From Botryosphaeria dothidea (taxonomy: Eukaryota; Ascomycota; Dothideomycetes; Botryosphaeriales; Botryosphaeriaceae): DNA of 64,000 nucleotides. The stretch is taken from assembly GCA_011503125.2 (NCBI GenBank), contig WWBZ02000016.1, positions 3,720,001 through 3,784,000 of the forward strand. Direction: 5' to 3'. Shown piece after piece: positions 56,311 to 64,000 of this stretch. The position numbers and the translations under genes are program-made. How positions within the stretch are numbered: the first letter of the stretch is position 1; each line of letters begins with the position of its first letter. The notes below the pieces were generated by a model, which was not told where the DNA came from, made no database searches, and was given only the letters and a program-made list of their open reading frames with translations.

Positions 56311-58261
56311 ATGGCCACAGACCCTGTCACCTCAGACCAGTCGGTCTCGAGTAACAGCATCATACAAGAAAAAGGTTCAGAGGACAGGATCGAGAATGTT
56401 GAGGAGTCCCGTCGCGACGTTGGCTTCGACGTCAAGGCTACGAAGCGACTTTTGAGGAAGATGGACGTCCGTCTTATCCCCTTTCTGGCGTTGCTCTACC
56501 TGTAAGCTCAAACGCTATTCCTTTTTGATTCAAAGGTGTCTCTTGCTAAACCTTGAATTAGTTTGAGTTTCCTTGACCGTAAGTCAATGTTGCCTGAGGC
56601 ATGAACCGCAGCCCCTAACGCTCAACCTCAGGAACGAACATTGGAAATGCACGTCTAGTGGGCCTCGAGAAGGATTTGGGAATGAGTGGACTTGATTACA
56701 ACGTACGAAATTCATTCGAACCCCCGCACAACATATTTCTTACGTTTTCCGCAGAATGCGCTCGCGGTCTTCTTCCCTTTCTATGTTGCGGCTGAAGTAC
56801 CCTCCAACATGATGATGAAGCGCACTCGTCCCGCTCTTTGGATTCCAATCATCATGGTTGCTTGGGGAATCTGCACTACCCTGATGGGTCTCGTTGAGAG
56901 CTATGTTGGCTTGATGGTTGCTCGCGCCGCGCTTGGTCTTGCAGAGGGTGGTCTCTTCCCTGGTGTTACTTTCTAGTAAGACACTTCCCAAGCTACTGGA
57001 ATGGGACTGGACTGACAAAAATAAGCATTACTATGTGGTATCGCAGGCACGAGTGCGGCCTGCGTATGGCAGTCTTCTTCTCCGCGGCAACCGCTGCTGG
57101 CGCTTTCGGTGGTCTCCTGGCCCGCGGTATCGCGGAGATGGATGGCGTCGGTGGCAGGAATGGCTGGGCTTGGATCTTCATCCTGGAAGGTATCCTCACC
57201 TTCGGCATTGGTACGTTCTCCCACCAGGACTTGAATCGTACTCCGCCCAGAGTTGTTGACACAAAATAAAAACAGCTGTCGGTGCCTTCTTCGTCATGCA
57301 TGATTACCCCGAAACGGCGAAGTTTCTGAACGACGATGAGAAGCACGAAGTCACGAGACGCCTGAAGCTGGATAGGAGCTCCCTCGCTGATGAATTTGAT
57401 ATGAAGTTCTTTTGGCACGCCCTTCAAGATTGGAAGATTTGGGTCCACATGTTCATCACCATTGGAATCTACACCCCACTGTACTCCATCTCCCTGTTCA
57501 TGCCTACCATTGTCAGAGGAATGGGTTATACCGACAACTCGGCACAACTCATGACGGTACGCCCCCAGATGGGTTGGCATCGCCGAAATCGGCATTTCAT
57601 CCGTCCAGAAGCTAACAATGGTTCAGGTCCCCCCTTACGTCGTTGCCTGCGTCTTCTGTATTGGCGGCGGCTTTTTGGCTGATCGTATGAAACAAAGAGG
57701 CGTGTTCATGATTGGCTTCTGTATCGTGGCGTAAGTTGCACCAGCCTCGCCCTTGCGCCTTCACTCTCCCTTCTGTACCTCGTCAAGTCTCTGAATTGCC
57801 ACCAAAGCTAACACTCGGCATCTTACAGTATCATTGGATTTATCATGCTCATCTCCAGTGAGAGCAATGCGGTCAAATACGCGGGCGTCTTCTTCGCCGC
57901 CTCCGGTATCTACCCGAACGTCCCGCAAGGTGTGGCCTGGAATGGCAACAACATCGGCGGCTCGACCAAGCGCGGCATCGGTATCGCCATGCATGTCGGC
58001 TTCGGCAACCTGGGCGGTGTTGTCGCCTCGTTCATCTACCGCTCTACCGACGCGCCGCACTACTACTCGGGTCATGGCACCCTCATCGGCCTCATCACCA
58101 TGAGCACCATCCTCAGCACCATCATGACCACCTACCTGCGCCGGGAGAATGTGCGCCGCGACTCCAAGTACCCGAAGAAGCCAGAGGAGTACACTGAGGA
58201 GGAGAAGACGGCGGAGCGAGAGAAGGGGGATAACGCGTCGTTCTTCAGGTACACGGTCTAG
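56311..58261 (+). CDS. MFS anion:cation symporter (allantoate permease / Dal5-Tna1 type), copy 2
   Basis: Predicted plasma-membrane H+ symporter for a small organic anion or vitamin, same family as the gene at 16.9 kb. Eight exons: 56311-56501, 56562-56578, 56632-56702, 56755-56975, 57026-57210, 57276-57556, 57627-57730 and 57829-58261, total 500 aa. Motifs: RLLRKMDVRLIPFLALLYLL, SFLDRTNIGNARLVGLEKDL, VARAALGLAEGGLFPGVTFY, ITMWYRRHECGLRMAVFFSA, GRNGWAWIFILEGILTFGIA, LFMPTIVRGMGYTDNSAQLM and YPNVPQGVAWNGNNIGGSTK. Exon 2 is only 17 nt but supplies the invariant LSFLD. The tail is charged (KKPEEYTEEEKTAERE). It diverges clearly from copy 1 in sequence and in some intron positions, so this is not a recent duplication. 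Substrate unknown. Confidence 0.92.
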
Positions 58262-61071
58262 AGTGCTGGTTGCTCGCTGGCGTTCAACCGTCTGGAAAAG
58301 AGTCTCGGTAACGAAACGATGCATGAAATTGGGATAGGTCATGATTGTGGTTTTGGTTTAATTCGGACGTCAAATACGAGTATAGTTAAATGCAGATATC
58401 ATTAGAAATGGATGATCGCATAAGTCTTTGGTCACGTTTGTGCGGGGCAATGCAGGGCCTTCATGCACGTCACGTCGAAACGAAACACACCTGGGGTGAC
58501 AAGGATATTCGCAGCACTGGTCCCTCTCCTTACCATTTCTAATCTCTTGCCGTTCGTCCGTCACTAGCGGCTCTTGCCGGGGCTGGGAACACAGTTAACC
58601 GGATTTTGGAGGGAGGGAGAGATAGAGAGAGAAAGACTGATGTCGGGAATGACCTCTTCCGAGTATCCGTCTTCTGGGGTTATAGGTCTGCGCCACTTTT
58701 CTTACGTCTTTGACGCGTACTGTGGCTGGCGCATGGATTAGTCCAGAAAGGTGGCTGGTGCTGACCTTTTTTGCTTATTTCTCTTCTGCTGACTGTCGGA
58801 GCTGAGGAATGGCGGCGTGGGAAGAAGGATTGGGTAGCCCGAACGCTGGGGCGTATTACCGGGTGCCGAAGTAGGGAAAGTCATCTGATGAGAATATTGA
58901 CCGATGCTTGGTTCCTCTTTCTGGGAATGTAGAGGCCATAGGTGCTCGATTATGAGTTGTTTGCCGTGGAGGACAATTACGGCGTAAATTGTCGTCTAGG
59001 TGACGAGATGAGAGCGTGGAGATAGGAAGGGCAATCGCACTAGACCCCTTCCGCATGTAAATCATAAAAAGGACGAAACGTCACGATACTGCTTCTTATG
59101 TTGTAAGGCTTTTTCAGTTGCTGTAGAGGTTTGGCGATTAATCCGACGCATTGAACAAAAAAGCGAATGCGTTGTTATACTTCCACATCTTGACACCATG
59201 CCAAATTACATGCGACACACACGACAGCAGCTAAAGGTCGCCAGGATACAAAGACCATCATCCTCCTCGAAACCTTACATCTGTTTAACTGGTACGCCTC
59301 CCGTTCAGTTGCGATACATCAAAGCTTCAGTTTCTGTCTTTTCGCGGCAGAGCAAAAACAACACCATTTTCGGGAAGAAAGTATTGACATCCGCTGTGAC
59401 GTATTATCACTCATGAGTCTTTCCGGTGTTGGTGATGCTGTATGCTGTAAGCAACTACCAGACGTGAAATAGCTTGCACTTGCTCCGCGTTCAGATAGCA
59501 TTGTTCACCTCTCAGCGATCCGGAGATCATTGGAACGATTGTGGAGAGCTGGATGGCATTTTTGATCGGGGTCTTGAAAAGTATTTGTCGGTGCACTTCC
59601 GCAGCTCCGCATCCGGTGAGTGATCAGCGATTCATGTCAAGTTCGGCATCAGCAACCTAGTTGCTGAGTCCGCTTGCCCGATGCGGCAGGAAGAGTACAA
59701 AAGCATGTGAAAGTGGGGCCGAAGAGAGGCGGAGTGCATTCCCACAGACGCAGGGACCATTGGTTTGCGGTGTGCGTGCCAGGCATTTTTAACCCTATCG
59801 CTTCGGCACGCGACATACTTTTGTTAGTTCCAACCTTGTCGCCGAAGAAATCGTTGGGGGCTGAGCAAGAATACTGACAGCAGTAGTAACGCCATCTTCG
59901 TCTGCTCGGTTCGTCGGACAGCTCGCTAATAAATGAGAAAAGTCTGATTATTACTCGCTTGGAGAAGGACTGACTCGAGTCATTGATTGGCTGTGCGGAA
60001 CGGGTCCGAGATGTTCAAGCGATGGCGAAAAACCAGGGTCTCACAGAACATTACCTCATAGATAGCCTGTGTTCCTACATGGATGCTGACACTGCACGCG
60101 CTCGGAAGCGTCCTTCAGGAATGCAGGGTTGGGCGCAGGACTGCCGAAAAAAAGCTGACAGTCACGCTGATAAAACAGGCTAAGCTTTGCCAAGAAGGCG
60201 AGCGACGTCATGGCGAAAGAACCTGGAGTGACGCAACGGCCGTTAGAGCTCAACGGCATGAGGCGACTGGTAAGGCAGAGAACCGGGAAGTTTCGGGGTG
60301 GGATGCGACGGGTAGTCGGCAGGCGGTGGTGTCGCAAGCTGCAAAGCGCGCGCGTCTCTAGCGTGGCGGGGCACAGCTGAAGAGAGGGGCGCAGCTGTCC
60401 GTGCCGAAAGCCATTCGCTGCGGCGTGCGAGGCTTGTGAGCAGCATGCGGGTACACTGCAGCGTGCTGGGCCGGCATCCGCGGTGGCCGTGGTATGCGAA
60501 CAGCGGAGCGGACGGCGGAGAACGGGAGGCCGGCACGCACGGAACAGACGGGAGAGGATGCGGTCCGAATGACTGGGCTGCCACTGCCAAAGCAAGGCAA
60601 GAATCGCCATGGCTGCGCAAAGATCGCAACTGCCTGCTTGGCGCCTGTCAGTCCACTTCTTGTGCCCTGCCAGTCGCCTCCTACCTAGCGCCCGTGATGG
60701 AGGGAATTGGAGGCGCGCGACGAGAAGAAGGGGGAGCAGAGCAGCACTGGCGCGACAGAGTACGGCACACGATGAGCCTAATTCGGCATAGGTATAGGTA
60801 TGAAAATGCTTAGCAAGGCTTGACGTGCTTAGCGCTAGCATCTAGGGCAGCCTTGCTCCCTGACTCCCCGCAGCGGCGGCGCAGCTTTCCTTGAAAGCCG
60901 GGTCCAGCTCAGCCCAGTCCGTCAGCGTGATTACGCCCTGTCAAATTTAACCACTGCTCCCCCCACCAGACTTGACTCTCCTCCAACACCCACTTCCTCT
61001 CAGTTTACCCTCCGTTCCGCGCGCGCGCACCTTATCGCGCCGCTTGGCTTACGCAACCGATAAGCCTTGCC
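58262..61071. other. Long intergenic region (2.8 kb)
   Basis: No supported gene. The left part is AT-richer with a GA-rich patch near 58605-58640; the right part (60240-60900) is GC-rich with long but featureless frames on the minus strand (for example 60056-60841). The 100 bp before 61072 look like a pyrimidine-rich leader. Confidence 0.5.
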
Positions 61072-63069
61072 ATGACAGTTCACGTTCTCGACAAATTCGG
61101 CCACGGCCCGGATGCGCTGGAGCACGACGGCACCACCGGCGCTCCCTCTGGCCACGACAACGTCCCTCAAGAGAACGCCGAATCTCACGAGGAGCCCCAG
61201 CCCGCTGGTGGCTTCAGCGACACTCCCATTCCCCATGCCTCCCCGGGCTACACCCTCAAGTTCACCTTCCACCGCGCCGACCACCTGCCCATAGCCGACG
61301 TCAACACCATGTCCTCGGATCCTTTCGTCCTGGCCCAGCTGAATACGGCTCTGCAGCCGCGTCATAAGGAGGATCCTCCCCTGCGCATGCGCTCACCAAC
61401 TGCGCATCGCTCCACCGAGCCCGAGTGGAATTGGGCATGGATTGTCGCAAACGTTCCCGCCTCAGGCTTCAAGCTCAAGGCCCGCGTGTATGATGAGGAC
61501 CCTGCCGATCATGACGATCGTCTCGGAAATGTCCACATTACCGTTCCGCACCTGACCGAGGACTGGGAGGGAATCCACCAGCGTTCTTTCAAGTTGAGGA
61601 AGCGTCTGGCGAGCAAGCGCGCTTACGCCCTGCGTGCTGCCGCCGTCGCATTTAACAAGGCCGAGCATATGACCGCTGAGATTGTTGTCAGTATCGAAAT
61701 GCTAGGCAGGACCCAAGATCCCTACAACGAAGGCGGCAGGACGTATACCCTCGGTCCGTTGTGGTGGACCAAGCACAACTCGCCTTTGCTGGGCCGTATG
61801 GTGAACCGTACCGATGATGGCGATAACGAAGACCCCAATGATCCGGTCCGTTACGACAGACACGGCAACAGGATCCGGAGATATAAGTATGTTGTAGCAA
61901 TTAATTTGTGTCGAGACGCCTGTACTCATCCTGAATCAGCTTCCAGGCAAACGAAATACAACTCCGTGGCCCAACCCCCCCTGAACTCTACCATCGATAT
62001 GTCGAGTTCAAGCCTTTTGTCAAGTCCATGTACACGGCAACTGGTGTACGGGGTTTCCTTCTCTCCAAGGCACTGCACCACCAGCATGCAAGAGTGTACA
62101 ACTTTGATAAAAGCACGCAGTGGGGCACGTTTGATGAGCCCTGCGTTGAGCAGACGATGAAATTTCTTGATCTCGTACGCTATGATCAGGGTGGCCGGAT
62201 CTTCACCTATGTCCTCACGCTTGGTAAGTTCTCACGACATCTCTGCGCATACGGCGGAAGAGCTTATCAGGTCGACAGATGCTCTGTGGAGGTTCACTGA
62301 AACCGGCAAGGAGTTCGGCATTGACATGTTGAGCAAGCATACGATGCACAGTGATGTGTCGGTCTACATCGCGTTCAGCGGCGAGTTCTTTGTCAGACGC
62401 CTGAAGCACCCGCACCACAAGTCTCATGAGGAGCACCACGAGCATGGACCGGAGCCGGAGTCTGCGCCGAGATCGAGCGAAGACGAGCGTCGTCGCCACT
62501 TCTTCCACCGCCGTGAGAAGAGCGACAGCAAAAATCCTACTCACCCTCCGGACGACGTGCCTGGTGGACCACCATACAACGACCCGCCGAAGGATCCTTC
62601 CTACTATGAGCTGATTATCGACAACGATTCCGGCACATATCGGCCAAACGCGAAGCTTCTCCCCGAATTGAAGGCCTTTATGGAGTCTCGGCTCCCCGGC
62701 CTCAAAGTCGTCACGCTGGATTGCCAGGCGGATGCAGACAAGATGGCCCGTATGAAGCAAGAGCAGCGCGATCGAAAGGCCCGCGAGGGAGACCAGATCG
62801 TCTACCACCAGCTCAGCGATAGTGACAATGACAGCAGCAGTCTCAGCAGCTCAGATGAGGATGAGCTGGAAAGCGCGGTCCAGAATCACCATGCGCGCTC
62901 CAGGGACGACCATGTTCTCCATGCCTTTGGTCACCAGGCCAAGGCAGAACAGCAAGCAAAGGCACAGCACTGGAAGAATCTTGTGTACAGGCCCGGTAAT
63001 GGCGAAAATGGACACAAGGGGCACAAAGATCCAGTTGACGCTCCTGAAGTTGGGGCACCGCACTCGTAA
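61072..63069 (+). CDS. C2-domain protein
   Basis: Predicted cytosolic, membrane-associating protein with a calcium/phospholipid-type C2 fold. Three exons, 61072-61886, 61940-62223 and 62279-63069, introns 53 and 55 bp, total 629 aa. The C2-like region (about 60-220) begins GYTLKFTFHRADHLPIADVN, with SSDPFVLAQLNTAL and FKLKARVYDEDPADHDDRLG, carrying the Asp-rich loops typical of Ca2+ sites. A second conserved part follows the splice (NEIQLRGPTPPELYHRYVEF, VYNFDKSTQWGTFDE). The third exon has DALWRFTETGKEFGIDML and VYIAFSGEFFVRR, then a His/Glu-rich linker. Then comes YELIIDNDSGTYRP and LPELKAFMESRLPGLKVVTL, a block I have seen in fungal C2-domain proteins of unknown role, and an acidic Ser tail. 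Exact process unknown. Confidence 0.85.
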
Positions 63070-63698
63070 GCGCCTGTTTGGCCAGCCATAGCAGCTCTCG
63101 TTTGTGGAGGCTTAGCAGCTTTTTTCCTTTCCTTTTTCTGTTTGGTGGATTGCATGATTCTTCACGATTTTTAACGTTAACCAAAGGCGCGAGTGTCTTT
63201 GGTTTACGCTCCTTTGATACCCCAAGTCTGGAGGCCAAGTTAGGATTTCCACAGCAGAATGTAGGATTTGTTTATGTACATACACACTGCAGACTGGACT
63301 GTGAAGTAGAATTTAATGCCGGAGTGTTGAACCATTTACGTGGAAATTGTGAAGGAATCCCCGACTCATACTGTAGGCAGACATGTCCAATCAAGGTTTT
63401 TAGCGGCATCTCAGGCGCATTTGCGGCGAGACAGCTTCAAACAGCCATGAGGTCATCGGCCAGGGTCCGCCAATCCCCGCGGCAGATCCCTGCCGGTCTT
63501 GGCAACCGTCTCGAAGAACTTCCAGAGCTGCCTTTGTCCCGACTTTTCCATTGAACATCACCTCTACACACTCCATTCTTACACCAACGAGCAAGAGCAC
63601 GACCGAATTCATTCAGTAGCCTGGAGCCTCTCCCACTCATACAACACTCCATCGCCTCTGCACTACCACAATCGCGTCGCCCAATTTCATCAACCACA
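63070..63698. other. Intergenic spacer before NTF2-like gene
   Basis: 3' flank of the C2 gene and promoter of the next gene; the last ~150 bp are C/A-rich leader sequence. Nothing else supported. Confidence 0.5.
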
Positions 63699-64000
63699 AT
63701 GACAACCGCTCTCCCACTCGACGTCCAGACGAAGGTCGCGTCCGAAGGTACAGCGCATCCAGACGCATCCAACAGACCACGAATAACATGCTAATCTTCC
63801 CACTTCGCTGCAAACACAGCCTCCGAAACCTTCGCCGACGCGTACTACACCGCCTTGCAAGCCGCGCGCAACACGCTCTCGTCCTTCTACTCCGCCCCCG
63901 AAACGACGTCGGACGGCAAGAAATACCCCGTCATCTCGTGGAACGGCAACAAGTACGACTCTGGCGCCGCGTTCCAGGATGCCTTCATCGAGCAGACGCC
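63699..64000 (+). CDS. NTF2-like protein (p15/Mtr2-type mRNA export factor), partial at window end
   Basis: Two exons are visible, 63699-63747 and 63820 to the window edge, with a 72-bp intron (phase 1, CTAAT branch). The product starts MTTALPLDVQTKVASEASET and continues FADAYYTALQAARNTLSSFY and YPVISWNGNKYDSGAAFQDA. This is the opening helix pair and first strand of an NTF2 fold (helix, then FYxxxA, then WNG). In fungi this arrangement is found in the small partner of the Mex67 mRNA exporter (p15/NXT or Mtr2) and in related NTF2-domain proteins. The gene is cut by the end of the window, so the C-terminal half and the exact subfamily cannot be judged. Confidence 0.75.

Noticed and set aside
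16938..58261. The two ACS-family transporters as a recent duplication
   Set aside because: They differ in much of the sequence and in intron positions, so they are old paralogues that happen to lie in the same window.
1..64000. tRNA, rRNA and CRISPR arrays
   Set aside because: I looked for T-arm-like GTTCGA contexts, rRNA-like blocks and regularly spaced repeats and found none that could be supported by eye; a tRNAscan run would be decisive.

Overview
The window is nuclear DNA of a filamentous ascomycete (Pezizomycotina; a Dothideomycete is my best guess). Genes carry short spliceosomal introns, mostly 47-100 bp with GT/AG ends and CTAAC/CTGAC-like branch sites. The gene content is also fungal: a Zn2Cys6 regulator, a Pth11-like 7TM receptor, allantoate-permease-type MFS carriers, a cysteine-rich GPI-anchored protein and an Erv2-type oxidase. 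Exon coordinates come from reading splice signals and codon phase by eye. Every multi-exon model given here closes in frame.

Layout. 1.4-3.2 kb (-): 14-TM drug-type MFS exporter. 4.7-6.1 kb (-): branched-chain aminotransferase. 6.5-7.5 kb (+): Erv2 sulfhydryl oxidase. 8.3-9.9 kb (+): LYAR-type zinc-finger protein. 12.0-12.7 kb (+): secreted GPI-anchored protein. 13.4-15.0 kb (+): NAD-dependent glycerol-3-phosphate dehydrogenase with an N-terminal leader. 16.9-19.4 kb (+): ACS-family MFS carrier. 20.3-21.8 kb (-): iron-type alcohol dehydrogenase/maleylacetate reductase. 21.9-22.6 kb (-): small membrane protein. 23.4-25.9 kb (+): Zn2Cys6 regulator. 26.4-27.4 kb (+): MDR oxidoreductase. 29.3-31.1 kb (-): MFS-like protein. 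32.6-34.1 kb (-) and 34.3-34.9 kb (+): head-to-head mitoribosomal protein mS29 and ribosome-biogenesis factor Rrs1. 35.8-36.8 kb (+): MetX-like hydrolase. 37.3-38.9 kb (-): Pth11-like receptor. 40.1-42.2 kb (+): GMC oxidoreductase. 42.5-43.8 kb (+): dihydrouridine synthase Dus2. 44.3-53.5 kb: accessory block described below. 56.3-58.3 kb (+): a second ACS-family carrier. 61.1-63.1 kb (+): C2-domain protein. 63.7 kb to the end (+): partial NTF2-like gene.

The unusual part is 44.3-53.5 kb. It holds five consecutive minus-strand genes that I could rebuild by splicing. They look unrelated at first, but all share one short central block: an aromatic/Pro stretch, then Tyr-x-Phe, a Gly-x-Pro turn and an aromatic/basic end. 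Three of them also share a VRLS helix-like motif before it. Two end in a common Cys/His-containing module and three end in a coiled coil. I recognise no known family. It reads as a tandem, fast-diverging, lineage-specific family inserted between housekeeping genes, and is the best candidate here for something undescribed.

Most other genes are independent housekeeping or transport functions. The only functional grouping I can suggest is the regulator with two oxidoreductases at 20-27 kb, which is inference. Gene-free spacers are long (up to about 3 kb). I see no rRNA, tRNA, CRISPR array or complete transposon.
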